NCBI GenBank assembly: GCA_016745315.1
Contig: CP066886.1
Coordinates: forward strand, 3,906,501-3,970,500
Length of the DNA: 64,000 nt
Origin: Arthrospira sp. PCC 9108
GTDB lineage: Bacteria > Cyanobacteriota > Cyanobacteriia > Cyanobacteriales > Microcoleaceae
Direction of reading: 5' to 3'
The notes beneath the pieces were generated by a model. The model was not told the DNA's origin. It made no database searches and was given only the letters and a program-made list of their open reading frames with translations. Position numbers and translations under genes: made by a program. Below are positions 19,068-29,056 of the stretch, in pieces. Each line of letters starts with the position of its first letter. Positions within the stretch are counted from its first letter, which is position 1.

Positions 19068-20203
19068 GGCGTTTCAAAGTTATCCGACAGTTTAATTATA
19101 GACTGAGAAGAATTACGAATAAAACTCCCACTTTCATGGCGATCGCATACTAATACTGACTCCGGTGGAAGTGCTGATATTAAAGCATCAGAATGGGTTG
19201 TCACAATCAGTTGAGTTCTTTCTGAGGCGGATATTAGCATTTCAGCAATCATTGGCAGTATATCAGGATGTAAACCTATTTCTGGCTCTTCTATACATAA
19301 AATCGGTCCTGGTGTCGGATCAAGGAGTAAAGCCATTAAAAATAAATAACGCAGTGTACCATCAGAAAGACGAGTGGCTGGGATAGGCTGAATTAAATCT
19401 TTTTCGCGAATAAATATCTGGACTGTACCACCATAAATTTTGATGATCAGTTCCTCGGCTTCTTCGTAAAATTTTTGTAAATTTTCGATAATTTCCCGAC
19501 TTCCTAATTGATATTGTAAGTTATTTAACACCAAGCCTAGGTTACTAATATCTTCTAATATTGGGTGAGAAGGTAAATCAGTTTGTTGAGCCAATCTGGG
19601 TTCAGAATATCTGCCAATTTGCCAGTTACGATATAGATTAATTTGTGCAAATTGAGAAGCAAGATAACTTAACTGAGGATACATATCTGGATCTTTTCTT
19701 TGAGATAAAACTGATTGTTCGGGACTCAGAGTTTCTCGACGTAGGGCTCTTTTTTTGTATCCATCAACTTCGGTAGCTTCATTAATAACTGGACGACCCC
19801 CTTGATAACGATAAAAAAAATATGGTTCATTTTCTCCTGGATAAGGATGTTCATTTTCGATGGCTTCATCAAGGATTTCTAACCTCTGACCAGCTTCGGT
19901 AAAACTGATTCTGTAGCGCAGATTCATTGAACCTTCTAGGGGTGCAATAGTTGCATCAATTTCGGCTATAGGAATGTTTTGGGCTCCTTTCCACAGGAAA
20001 TCACTAATTCCTCCTCCTTGACGAATGGGAGCAGTCAAATCTGTAGGGGTGGATTTTAAAATCCCCAAGGCTTCGATTAAATTCGATTTACCGGAAGCGT
20101 TACGACCGATTAATACATTTAAAGGCTCTAATTTAATCGGTTCTGTCTCACTCCCATAGGAGAGCAAATTTCGCAATTTTAAACTATGAATAAACTGGGA
20201 CAT
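19058..20203 (-). CDS. AAA_21-type ATPase (RecF/OLD-like)
   Basis: A 381-residue SMC/RecF-like ATPase. The Walker A is IGRNASGKSNLIEALG, the signature-like region is RLSDGTLRYLFLMALL, the Walker B is ILCIEEPEIGLHP, and the H-loop is IVTTHSDALI. No nuclease domain (TOPRIM) is attached. Such stand-alone ATPases occur both in housekeeping roles and in defence operons with a partner nuclease. Here the only neighbour is cruP, so the role is unknown. It opens the two-gene operon with cruP. Confidence 0.8.
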   Translation of the reverse strand: MSQFIHSLKLRNLLSYGSETEPIKLEPLNVLIGRNASGKSNLIEALGILKSTPTDLTAPIRQGGGISDFLWKGAQNIPIAEIDATIAPLEGSMNLRYRISFTEAGQRLEILDEAIENEHPYPGENEPYFFYRYQGGRPVINEATEVDGYKKRALRRETLSPEQSVLSQRKDPDMYPQLSYLASQFAQINLYRNWQIGRYSEPRLAQQTDLPSHPILEDISNLGLVLNNLQYQLGSREIIENLQKFYEEAEELIIKIYGGTVQIFIREKDLIQPIPATRLSDGTLRYLFLMALLLDPTPGPILCIEEPEIGLHPDILPMIAEMLISASERTQLIVTTHSDALISALPPESVLVCDRHESGSFIRNSSQSIIKLSDNFETPCL

Positions 20204-20348
20204 TATTAAATTTTCAAATAGGTTTTATCAAATATAACACAAATCCCAGAATTGGGTCAATTCTGAGAGAGAGATTACTGTAGCCATACTATAGCCATCC
20301 TCAATGATGGGCAACCTAGGCGGGGTAGAGGGTAAAATAGTAAGTAGT

Positions 20349-21449
20349 CTAAATGATGTCTTTTTGCTTCTGAATAATCGCAGTTAATCCCCAATAAATA
20401 AATAAATGTAACCCCAACATACCCCAATTTAATAATAAATTTTCCCAGGTGGGTTCATAAACTGATGATAACTCAAAGGGTTGGGGAATAATTGTGCCAT
20501 CAGGGAGGGTTACGGGTGGGGGAATTAAGGAATTTATATCCCCCAGGGAACCATAAGCACCCATAGACCAGCGACTCACCATTAACCAAGATACTACTCG
20601 GCTAATTCCTTCCATTTTAAATAATACGCCAGAAAATATAATTTGTGGTAATAATAGCAGGGGTAATGCACTATTAGCCTGGGCGCTGTTTTCGACACGA
20701 GCAGACACCAACACGCCTAAACTCATGGCTGATATGATAGTCAAAAATGTGGTAATACTTACCCCTAAAATCCAAGGTAATAAAGGATTGGATTTTGCGG
20801 AAAAGCAAAGGGCAATTATTCCGACCATTAACAGAGTCTGTAAAAGGGCTAATCCTGATAAGATTAGGAACTTTGAACCCAAATAAGAAACAATCCGTAA
20901 ATTTACCAACCTTTCCCGGGTATAAATAGCGGTTTCTTTCACTAATTCTTGCAGGGAACTAGATAAACCCACCCAGATAGCTGCACAGGTAAAAACAAAT
21001 AACACTTGTCGCGCTAAAGATGCTAAACTGGTGTCAGCATCGCCAATAAAGGGATCGCGATCGCCTATAGCCAACCTAATCAATAAAATCCCCACAGGCG
21101 CGGTTAGCAAATTCAGTAATAGATTCAACTTGTCCCGCTTAATTAGCTGACCATACCTTTGAGTGAGGATTGATAATTGTCGGGGAATATTGGCGAGTTT
21201 ATGAGTAGCAGGTTGCCGATTTTTTTCGGGTGTTTCTCCCCCGGTGAGATGATTAACTACATAATTCTGAAATTGAGGAGATTTACGAAACCGTAAAGAC
21301 CATTCTTGAGCGATCGCTTCTCCCTCTTCCAGCAAATTATAAATATCGGCAAAATCCCCGGTATCTAACTCAAAAAACTCGAAGGCTTCCCCTGGGGGTC
21401 CAAAATAACATAACCGCCCCCCCTTCCTAAAAATACTACCCGATCGCAC
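20349..21449 (-). CDS. ABC-2 type permease half of a frameshifted FHA-ABC transporter
   Basis: The open frame here carries six predicted helices of an ABC-2 permease (ILLIRLAIGD, QVLFVFTCAAIWVGLSSSLQ, FLILSGLALLQTLLMVGIIAL, LLLLPQIIFSGVLF). Its first residues, after an artificial start, read GGRLCYFGPPGEAFEFF. This is the normal continuation of the ABC ATPase encoded just upstream in another frame. The permease therefore lacks its own start and belongs to the same original gene as 21365-22750. Together they would give about 800 residues, the usual size of cyanobacterial FHA-ABCG-type transporters. Confidence 0.8.
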   Translation of the reverse strand: MRSGSIFRKGGRLCYFGPPGEAFEFFELDTGDFADIYNLLEEGEAIAQEWSLRFRKSPQFQNYVVNHLTGGETPEKNRQPATHKLANIPRQLSILTQRYGQLIKRDKLNLLLNLLTAPVGILLIRLAIGDRDPFIGDADTSLASLARQVLFVFTCAAIWVGLSSSLQELVKETAIYTRERLVNLRIVSYLGSKFLILSGLALLQTLLMVGIIALCFSAKSNPLLPWILGVSITTFLTIISAMSLGVLVSARVENSAQANSALPLLLLPQIIFSGVLFKMEGISRVVSWLMVSRWSMGAYGSLGDINSLIPPPVTLPDGTIIPQPFELSSVYEPTWENLLLNWGMLGLHLFIYWGLTAIIQKQKDII

Positions 21450-22750
21450 ATCATCATATTGGCGGTAGCATGGGTAACTAAAATCACTGTCCGTCCTTGG
21501 TTAGCCAAACGACGTAACAATTCCATCATCTTTTTATCCAACCCCGGATCAAGTCCTGATGTGGGTTCATCCAGAAAAAATAACTTAGGATCTGCTAACA
21601 ATTCCACCCCGATACTAACCCGTTTTCGTTGTCCGCCGCTAAGTTGCGACACCATGACATCACGGCGATCGAGCATTTCTATTTCGTAGAGAGTTTTAGT
21701 AACTGTGGCTTCCATATCCCCGTCTGGAGGTAAGCGCAATTTAGCCGCATAGGTGAGAACTTCTCCCACAGTTAAGTCTCTATGAATAATATCATCTTGG
21801 GGAACATAACCTATTTGGTGGCGATAGAGATTAAAGTTTTGTTGTAATTCGTCCCCATTCAGATAAACGGAACCCTTAGTTGTAGGACTCAGACCTAATA
21901 AGGTTCGCATTAGGGTAGATTTTCCCGCACCACTTCCCCCTACTAATGCCACAAATTGTCCGGGTTCAATGGCGAAGGTTAAATCACTTAATAAGACTTT
22001 AGATTTACCTCGGCGATCGCGGACTAATCTCAGCAATCTTTCCGCATCTAATCTGATGCGATCGCCTAAATCCATGATTTCCAAATTATCCCCCTGACGC
22101 ATCAGGGTAAACGGACCGATTCTCATGGTATCGTTATCTAGTAATCGGGTAGCTTTCTGGATTCTTTTCCCATTGACAAATATGCCATTAGCGCTATAAT
22201 CATTTAAAATATAATGACCCTGATCATCGGGTTCAATAATGCCATGACATCGTGATACAATAGGGGAATCTAACTGCACTGTGGCGGTGGAGTCTCTACC
22301 TAACATCACCGATCGCTCTTTGAGAGAGATAGGCGGAATCACTGAATAGGGGGAGGTGGTGGGATTATTGGGGTCAAAGTAGCGCAACCTCATCTGATTT
22401 TTGGGGTTCTGACCGATGGTAATTTCCACCCCACTCCGCAGTCGATAGCCTTCCTTAGCTGTAATTCTAGTATGGTTGACAAACAGACCATTGGTGCTAG
22501 GTTGCTGTCCGTCTCCGTCATAAATATAGTAGGTGTCTCCGATTTGGCGTAGAATTAGATGACCAGCGGAAATTACCCGCCAGGTTTCGGGAACTACTAA
22601 ATCAGCGCGGGTGCGATCGCGTCCCAAAATATGCTGATTTTGGGTCAATTCAAAGGTGAGGACTTGTCCCTGATTGTTTAATTCTAAATAGGGGGACTTC
22701 TTCGATAAGTTGGACTTCCCATTTAAACCCGTCATCGCTACACCTCCCAA
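21365..22750 (-). CDS. FHA-domain ABC ATPase (5' half of a frameshifted transporter)
   Basis: A 461-residue product with two FHA modules at the N-terminus (HILGRDRTRADLVVPETW; VMLGRDSTATVQLDSPIVSRCHG followed by DYSANGIFVNGKRI). FHA domains bind phosphothreonine, so a Ser/Thr kinase may regulate transport. An ABCG-like ATPase follows with Walker A GGSGAGKST, signature VSQLSGGQRKRVSIG and Walker B LFFLDEPTSGLDPG. After FLGRGG the frame runs into 14 unrelated residues and stops. One extra G in the G7 run (plus strand C 21417-21423) restores the frame into the permease. Confidence 0.85.
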   Translation of the reverse strand: MGGVAMTGLNGKSNLSKKSPYLELNNQGQVLTFELTQNQHILGRDRTRADLVVPETWRVISAGHLILRQIGDTYYIYDGDGQQPSTNGLFVNHTRITAKEGYRLRSGVEITIGQNPKNQMRLRYFDPNNPTTSPYSVIPPISLKERSVMLGRDSTATVQLDSPIVSRCHGIIEPDDQGHYILNDYSANGIFVNGKRIQKATRLLDNDTMRIGPFTLMRQGDNLEIMDLGDRIRLDAERLLRLVRDRRGKSKVLLSDLTFAIEPGQFVALVGGSGAGKSTLMRTLLGLSPTTKGSVYLNGDELQQNFNLYRHQIGYVPQDDIIHRDLTVGEVLTYAAKLRLPPDGDMEATVTKTLYEIEMLDRRDVMVSQLSGGQRKRVSIGVELLADPKLFFLDEPTSGLDPGLDKKMMELLRRLANQGRTVILVTHATANMMMCDRVVFLGRGGGYVILDPQGKPSSFLS

Positions 22751-22977
22751 ATCCTATCAGGTCAGCATACCAAATATATGCACCTGTTGAGTTAACCGTC
22801 AATTCTCAACAGACCAGGGACAAGAGACAAGGAAAAACGAAAAATTAAAAATCCCCCTGAATTAGGGGGATAGGGGGAAGTGGTGGGGGATGGTATAAGA
22901 TAATTTTAGTCATTGGGGGTAATATCCCCAAGAATTTATCAGGTTTTCTCAAAATTTTTTTTCACCAGTATAGAAGT
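22751..22977. other. intergenic stretch with short repeat
   Basis: I see no gene in these 227 bp. It contains a small C-run/G-run inverted repeat (ATCCCCCTGAATTAGGGGGAT near 22850), a type also seen at about 15030-15060 near ureE, where CCCCCTT and AGGGGG arms recur. Confidence 0.4.
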
Positions 22978-23283
22978 TTATGCTATCTGGATATATGAAA
23001 GTTTACGACGGTTTTCAATAGCATCAATTTGAGACTTAATCCACTCCAAATCAGGGGAAATAATTTGTTCATCGGTTAAGTGATCGTAGGCTTCCCAAAG
23101 ACCGTTAACATCGGCATCATACCAGATAAACCAGTCGCGATAAAGTTCGCCTTCGTCAATATCTGGACACAAAGCCAGCCAATCATCTCCAGTAAAGTGA
23201 GCCACTTCATCGGCAATTAGATACAGCCAAGAATTAGTAGATTCAACAGGAGAGTTAGTAGGGGAACAAATGGTAGATGTCAT
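22978..23283 (-). CDS. small acidic hypothetical protein
   Basis: A 101-residue protein. I chose the start at 23283 (MTSTICSPTNSP) over an in-frame upstream start at 23379 because the extra residues are unlike a protein N-terminus. AGAGAAAAAG precedes it. The product is acidic and aromatic-rich (FTGDDWLALCPDIDEGELYRDW, then FIWYDADVNGLWEAYDHL). I do not recognise the family. Nothing else shares its transcription unit except possibly the small gene upstream. Confidence 0.55.
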   Translation of the reverse strand: MTSTICSPTNSPVESTNSWLYLIADEVAHFTGDDWLALCPDIDEGELYRDWFIWYDADVNGLWEAYDHLTDEQIISPDLEWIKSQIDAIENRRKLSYIQIA

Positions 23284-23511
23284 CGCTTTTTCTCTGAACT
23301 CGATAACTATAATATACCCAGATATGATTAACTTGGGGATAGTGTATGTGACAGTATTTGAACTGTGACAGTTCCCCAAACCTCAAAATTTCTATCCGTA
23401 GTAGTCGCCCAAAACCGGAAAGGCTGGCATAATAACCTAGATGTCAACCCATCTGTTTGACGGCTTTTCAACTGCCATGACCATTGTTTAACTCCGAGGA
23501 TTCTGGCCACT

Positions 23512-23637
23512 TCAAGCTGCTTGTGCTTGAGTTTTTTTTTCCTCAGACTTGATCACGATCCATTTGCCACTTATGGGGTCACGGTAAGTGGTGAATGGAT
23601 TAGACTTTAGTTTTTTGTAACCAATTTGAGTATCCAT
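23512..23637 (-). CDS. 41-residue small protein, probably a real gene
   Basis: An ATG-TGA frame encoding MDTQIGYKKLKSN followed by PFTTYRDPISGKWIVIKSEE and a short Gln/Ala tail. The composition (dense Lys, Arg, aromatic and Pro-Ile-Ser-Gly turn) is protein-like. The core NPFTTYRDP..GKW resembles short hypothetical proteins I associate with cyanobacteria, which is from memory and not checked. There is no strong Shine-Dalgarno. It is too short for usual ORF cut-offs. Confidence 0.6.
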   Translation of the reverse strand: MDTQIGYKKLKSNPFTTYRDPISGKWIVIKSEEKKTQAQAA

Positions 23638-23968
23638 CTGCTTAATTCTGATAGAATCGCCCTCAGTCTCTACAGACAAGGGGCGGAAGGACTAAAGGGT
23701 TAGAGTTGGGTTGAAATCGGGATGAACTCTAAAAACTATGCCCTGTATCTTGATTATTGTGTGAAACGTCTCTTATTTACCGTGATACCATGCCCTAGTT
23801 CAGGTGAAATTGATCAAGAATAATTGTGATATAAAACACCTAAGACTTGTGATCTTGCATCCGTGATTTTTCGGAGGTTACACTGTCCCCGTGAGCATAG
23901 GCCGACTAAGTAATTGACGATTTGCCAGAAAAAGGCTTTATGATGTGGTCAAAGCTGATTTTGAGGAT
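23638..23968. other. 331-bp non-coding leader before pgl
   Basis: I see no gene or convincing RNA gene here. It must hold the pgl promoter, and the AT-rich stretch around 23815-23835 is a candidate, but I cannot place a -10/-35 pair with confidence. Confidence 0.3.
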
Positions 23969-23971
23969 ATG

Positions 23972-24697
23972 ATGCACAAAATAATCGAAGTTTTAGCTAC
24001 CCGCGAACAAATGGTCGGGCGATCGCAAGAAATCATCCTCAGCAAAATGGAGGCGGCGGTGAAAAGCCGAAATCGATTCACCATAGCCTTAGCCGGGGGA
24101 GGGACTCCCCAACCCATTTATGAAGCCTTAGCCAAACAAGATCTACCCCTAGACCAGATCCATATTTTCTGGGGAGATGAACGCTATGTGCCCCCAGATC
24201 ACCCAGATAGTAACCAGAAAATGGCTCGCAGTGCTTGGTTAGATCGGGTTAACTTCCCAGAGTCTAACATTCATCCTATGCCCACGGGTAGCGGCAATCC
24301 CCAACTAGACGCAGAAAACCACGATCGCCAAATTCGAGAATTTTTTGGGGTAGATCCGGGAGAATTTCCCAGTTTTGATATGATCTTGTTAGGAATGGGG
24401 GATGATGCCCATACAGCTTCTCTGTTTCCGTTGACAGATGCGCTGCAAGTGTGCGATCGCTTAGTAACAGTGGGGAATAAAGACGGTCAACCTCGCATCA
24501 CCTTCACCATTCCTCTCATCAATCAAGCTGATTGTGTGATGTTCCTAGTAGCTGGGGCTAGTAAGCGATCGGCTCTGGCGCAAGTTTTTGCCCCTACAGG
24601 GGATGCAAATGCCTACCCTAGTCGCTTCATTCAGCCCCAGGGTGAACTTTGGTGGCTACTTGATGCGGCGGCGGGAGAAGAAATCCAGAAAGGCTGA
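23972..24697 (+). CDS. pgl: 6-phosphogluconolactonase
   Basis: A 241-residue enzyme of the oxidative pentose phosphate pathway that hydrolyses 6-phosphogluconolactone. Family motifs seen are LALAGGGTP-like (IALAGGGTPQPIYEAL), IFWGDERYVPPDHPDSN and DMILLGMGDDAHTASLFP. I chose the second of two adjacent ATGs (23969, 23972) because GAGG lies 5 nt before it. An upstream GTG at 23945 is also possible. The pathway supplies NADPH in the dark. No partner gene is adjacent. Confidence 0.93.
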   Translation: MHKIIEVLATREQMVGRSQEIILSKMEAAVKSRNRFTIALAGGGTPQPIYEALAKQDLPLDQIHIFWGDERYVPPDHPDSNQKMARSAWLDRVNFPESNIHPMPTGSGNPQLDAENHDRQIREFFGVDPGEFPSFDMILLGMGDDAHTASLFPLTDALQVCDRLVTVGNKDGQPRITFTIPLINQADCVMFLVAGASKRSALAQVFAPTGDANAYPSRFIQPQGELWWLLDAAAGEEIQKG

Positions 24698-24777
24698 GAT
24701 TTCAGTGATTGATGGTAGGTTAGGATCTAAGTATTAGCTATGGTGCGATCGCTCTTCTATGGCGAAAGGAGAACCCT

Positions 24778-25632
<855 letters not shown>

Positions 25633-25730
25633 AACCTGACCCAGCCGCCAGCCACCTAATTAACATATTAGCTGTGCTTTGTCAACAATTATGTTACAAT
25701 TAATAGCACCTATCAAGGAAAAAATTTGCT

Positions 25731-26432
25731 ATGAACGCTAAGAAAGGAATCATCAAACGTAGTGACCTAATCGGTCGGCTAGTCCTCGATCGCCAAACTG
25801 TAGAAAAATTAGGCGACATCGAAGAAATTGCAGTCGATCTGAACTCCAACCAAGTGATAGGCTTCACCACCAAGTCAGGAATGTTACCAGTAGGAGGCAA
25901 AAAACGGGCATTTAGTTGGCAACAAATTGATACTATTGGGGTCGATGCTGTTTTGGTGAATAAATCCACCGATGAAGATGAGTTTTTATTGCCAGAAAAT
26001 GCGGATTCTAGCATGGGTCATGAAGTCTGGACAGATGCTGGTAAAAAAGTCGGGGTTCTGGTTGACTATCTAATTAAAAATGATACAGGTACAGTGACTA
26101 ATTACTTGTTCAAAACTGATGGTGGTTTGCGAGGCATTTTACAGGGGATCTATATTATGCCAGCATCAGCCATGACCAGCGCGGGTAGTAAGCGAGTAAT
26201 TGTGTCGGAATCAATGGTTGAAAATCCTCCCCAGTATACAGAAGGCTTGGATCAAAAAATTCGTCAGGCGGCGGGATTTTTACAGTACGATTTTGAACAG
26301 ACTCTCAGCGACCTGGAAGGCTTAAAAAAATATGCCCAAGAGTTGGGGAAATCCTCATCGGATAGTGCTGAGAACAACTTAGACAAGGAGGATACTAAAT
26401 CATCCGACACTGCTGATGCCGAAAATCCCTAA
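25731..26432 (+). CDS. PRC-barrel domain protein
   Basis: A 233-residue soluble protein with two PRC-barrel modules (residues about 9-85, IKRSDLIGRLVLDRQ...; and 95-175, GHEVWTDAGKKVGVLVDYL). The charged, Ser/Asp-rich tail (KSSSDSAENNLDKEDTKSSD) looks disordered. PRC-barrels occur in photosynthetic reaction-centre H subunits and in RNA-processing proteins. In cyanobacteria, proteins of this layout have no firm function. AAGGAAA lies before the ATG. It sits between two FHA-domain genes on the same strand. Confidence 0.8.
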   Translation: MNAKKGIIKRSDLIGRLVLDRQTVEKLGDIEEIAVDLNSNQVIGFTTKSGMLPVGGKKRAFSWQQIDTIGVDAVLVNKSTDEDEFLLPENADSSMGHEVWTDAGKKVGVLVDYLIKNDTGTVTNYLFKTDGGLRGILQGIYIMPASAMTSAGSKRVIVSESMVENPPQYTEGLDQKIRQAAGFLQYDFEQTLSDLEGLKKYAQELGKSSSDSAENNLDKEDTKSSDTADAENP

Positions 26433-26737
26433 AATAATGATTATAGCCAGCCATAATGGCTAAATTAGATGACTAAGTAGGTGGGAAAAATGACGGACAA
26501 TGACCATATCATAAAACTGAAACTTTCCGCTCCCATAAAATCAGTTTTTATGTCTGAATGTGATTTTTTTTGCACCTGCTTATTCAATGGTTCAAACTGT
26601 CTGATTGTAGTAATTTACCGCACATCTTATCACAAGCTTACAACTTGGTATACATTGCCAAAAATAGCTATAACTTGTAGGTTGGTTATCTATCTTTCAG
26701 GACTTTGTTGTATATTTTTGGCCTCTTAAATTTTGGT
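26433..26737. other. intergenic gap between PRC-barrel and FHA genes
   Basis: No gene is supported in these 305 bp. A weak hairpin (TAGCCA and TGGCTA arms near 26443-26461) follows the PRC-barrel gene but has no T-run. The rest is AT-rich and probably holds a promoter. Confidence 0.3.
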
Positions 26738-27160
26738 GTGATTACTCTCATCCTGCTTCATTCTAGCCGACCTGTTCCTCTACATCGTTGGACTTTTGAG
26801 GATAAACCAATCTTGCGTATTGGTCGCTCGAAAGATAATGATGTTATTATTGGTAGTGCCGTGGTTTCAAGACATCATCTGGAATTGTGGAATAAAACAT
26901 CTGGATGGGAATTAGTGAATTTTGGTGCTAATGGCACTTATGTTAATAATCAGATGGTTAACAAGAGGCGAATTGTAGATGGTATGGTGGTGCGCTTAGG
27001 ACACACCGGACCGAGGCTTTTAATTCGCTTAAAACTTGTTAATGATATTCACCTAAATAAGCAATTAGATATCCCAGATTTAGAAGACTTAGCAGCCAAT
27101 GAGATCACCGAATCCGACCCAGGTCATACTACCCGGATCGAGTTTGATGATGATGATTAA
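26738..27160 (+). CDS. FHA-domain protein
   Basis: A 140-residue protein. I chose the GTG at 26738 (reading MITLILLHSSRPVPLHRW) because this matches the start of a known cyanobacterial FHA family. A TTG at 26705 would add a doubtful hydrophobic leader. The FHA core is ILRIGRSKDNDVIIG, AVVSRHHLELW and NFGANGTYVNNQMV. The C-terminus is acidic (RIEFDDDD). It should read phosphothreonine marks. Neither of the two FHA proteins here has a kinase next to it. Confidence 0.8.
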   Translation: MITLILLHSSRPVPLHRWTFEDKPILRIGRSKDNDVIIGSAVVSRHHLELWNKTSGWELVNFGANGTYVNNQMVNKRRIVDGMVVRLGHTGPRLLIRLKLVNDIHLNKQLDIPDLEDLAANEITESDPGHTTRIEFDDDD

Positions 27161-27196
27161 ACATTCAGGAAATTAAGTAGCTTTAATCTAGTGAAA

Positions 27197-27290
27197 TCAC
27201 GATCCGGATCGCCTTTTTTTAATCCCATATTTGGCAGCTTTGAAGGCTAAATAAGCCACTAGACTACTGATGGCGATACATCCTCCGGAC
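27197..27290 (-). pseudogene. fossil C-terminus of the large cassette protein
   Basis: On the minus strand one frame reads CIAISSLVAYLAFKAAKYGI followed by KKRRSGS and a stop. This is nearly identical to the out-of-frame tail after the paralogue at 40629-42044 (IAISSLVAYLAFKAAKYWIE). It lies just downstream of the 558-residue paralogue, so it appears to be the tail of a lost or recombined copy of that gene family. Confidence 0.6.
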
Positions 27291-27379
27291 ACCCGGCGCG
27301 ATCGCCCTAATATCAATTATCCTTAATGGCTCTGATCATGACGGCGATTGTCGTTATCTCCTGTCTGCTGGAGTCACCC

Positions 27380-29056
27380 TCACGGCTGTTGGCTTCGCTT
27401 GTTTACCCCAGGGGAGGGCGATCGCCTTTTTTTACTGCACTTAATCCAGCATTTAGCGCCCAACCACGCCACCACAGCGGCACCGAAACTCAGCACCACA
27501 GCAATAGTAAAAGGATGCACATTATCACCTCGATTAGCTTCCCAGGGAAAGGTCATTTTCTCCTGAAAAATCAACCCCGAAGTCGAAGCTACGATCGCCC
27601 CCACCGCAATTCCCCACCCAGCCGCTTGGATTTGATGTTCTAGGGCGCGATCGCGTTCTGCTTGGTCAATTTCCACCAATCCGCGAATCGTATTAATTGC
27701 CGTATCTAGCAGTCTTTCCCCTTGTTGCAGATACACCAAATCGGCTTTTATTTGTCCCTGAAACATCCCAAAAATCTGATTTGCCTTATCCCGCCACCCG
27801 GTCAAATCACTTTGACTTTTTATCTCCATGCGTGTCAGAGTATTGAGATAATTTTGCCGGTTGATGGCGATCGTATTCTCGAACGTGACCAAACTCCGCA
27901 TTCGTTGAGAATAGCGCAACGATAAATCCAACAAATTCTTAATTTCCTGCTTTAATGACCTTAACTCGTCCTCCGACAAATCCGGCGGCACATTCGTCGC
28001 AATATTCGGCGGAAAAGTCCGAATCGTCTCCTCTATCGTTTTAATATCCCGATTTGCCCTTTTATATTCCTCACGACTATCGAGGTAATTTTGATGAATC
28101 TTGCGTTCATAAAAAAACAACTCCGGTAACGACCACTGCACCCCATTAAGTTTCTCTTTACTATCCTCTGAAAATAGCAGCAAAATCAGAATCTGTCCGT
28201 AGGAATGGCGATTATAAATCTTCTGATACTCATACAGAAATCCCCCAAAAAACTCTCGACTCTCCCAGAAAGGTGGCGCGGTTTCTAGGGAGTCTAATTT
28301 TAACAAGTTTTGTAATAGTTCATCGGCTAAGTGTTTTCCCTTCTCCAGAGTCTCTGGGGGAGAGTCGATAAAACCACTAAACAGAATCGTTGTCCCCCAA
28401 GAGGCTTGTTTGAAATGGGTTTGTAGGGGTTCGTCTAGGGTTGACGAAGTTCCGGCAAAAAATGAGTCAGGGGGTTTTAATTCCGCAAGTTCTGAGAACT
28501 TCACCCCATCTTGTCCCAGTTTTTGGGGACGCAATAGTTGCAACAAAAAACTATAGCTATCATTCATATATTGAGGACGGAAAGCTCCCCGATATTTCCG
28601 GGACAAATTTAAGTGTTGAATGCCGATTTTTCCGGGATTATTAATAATTTTAAAAAATGGATTATTATTCTTATCATCAGTTAAATCTTCAAAATCCGCC
28701 CTAAATAGATAGTTTTTTATCACATCTTCTAGGGTCTGGCTGCTCAGATAATCTTCTAAATTAATGAGAATTTCCAGAACAATTATCCTCAGTTCAACCC
28801 ACCATAAAAACAGCTTAATTGTATCAATATACTCAAGCCACCTATCAATAATTGACCAGGGAGATAACATCTCTTTTTGTAGTTTTTTGATGAGGGAATC
28901 CACCAACCCATAATCCGCCAATAACTGCACATAATAGGCAATCAGTGACCTTAAATCTAAATCCTTGTCGGCTTCGTTAAGGTTTGTGGTTCTGAGGAGT
29001 TTTAAATGATAGGTAAATAACCGAATTTCTGGGGCATAAATAACCTTATCTGTCAT
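27380..29056 (-). CDS. large cassette protein with C-terminal membrane hairpin (copy B)
   Basis: A 558-residue protein of a family I do not recognise. The first 450 residues look soluble and helical, with shared motifs FFGGFLYEYQKIY, WSLPELFFYERKIHQNYLDSR, TIAINRQNY and AINTIRGLVEIDQAERDR. Two hydrophobic segments then flank a conserved MTFPWEA (AAGWGIAVGAIVASTSGLIF; HPFTIAVVLSFGAAVVAWLG). A short basic tail ends it. It overlaps the upstream small gene by 4 bp (ATGA), a sign of coupled translation. The same two-gene pair recurs at 40629-42435. Both pairs lie downstream of a TPR-CHAT gene. Confidence 0.75.
   Translation of the reverse strand: MTDKVIYAPEIRLFTYHLKLLRTTNLNEADKDLDLRSLIAYYVQLLADYGLVDSLIKKLQKEMLSPWSIIDRWLEYIDTIKLFLWWVELRIIVLEILINLEDYLSSQTLEDVIKNYLFRADFEDLTDDKNNNPFFKIINNPGKIGIQHLNLSRKYRGAFRPQYMNDSYSFLLQLLRPQKLGQDGVKFSELAELKPPDSFFAGTSSTLDEPLQTHFKQASWGTTILFSGFIDSPPETLEKGKHLADELLQNLLKLDSLETAPPFWESREFFGGFLYEYQKIYNRHSYGQILILLLFSEDSKEKLNGVQWSLPELFFYERKIHQNYLDSREEYKRANRDIKTIEETIRTFPPNIATNVPPDLSEDELRSLKQEIKNLLDLSLRYSQRMRSLVTFENTIAINRQNYLNTLTRMEIKSQSDLTGWRDKANQIFGMFQGQIKADLVYLQQGERLLDTAINTIRGLVEIDQAERDRALEHQIQAAGWGIAVGAIVASTSGLIFQEKMTFPWEANRGDNVHPFTIAVVLSFGAAVVAWLGAKCWIKCSKKRRSPSPGVNKRSQQP

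Noticed and set aside
25680..25700. Sigma-70-like promoter TTGTCA...TACAAT before the PRC-barrel gene
   Set aside because: The spacing between the two boxes is only about 10 nt, too short for a standard promoter.
27195..27222. Terminator after the FHA gene (GATCCGGATC followed by a T-run)
   Set aside because: The palindrome has no loop and only 5-bp arms, and it lies inside the fossil reading frame of the cassette tail.
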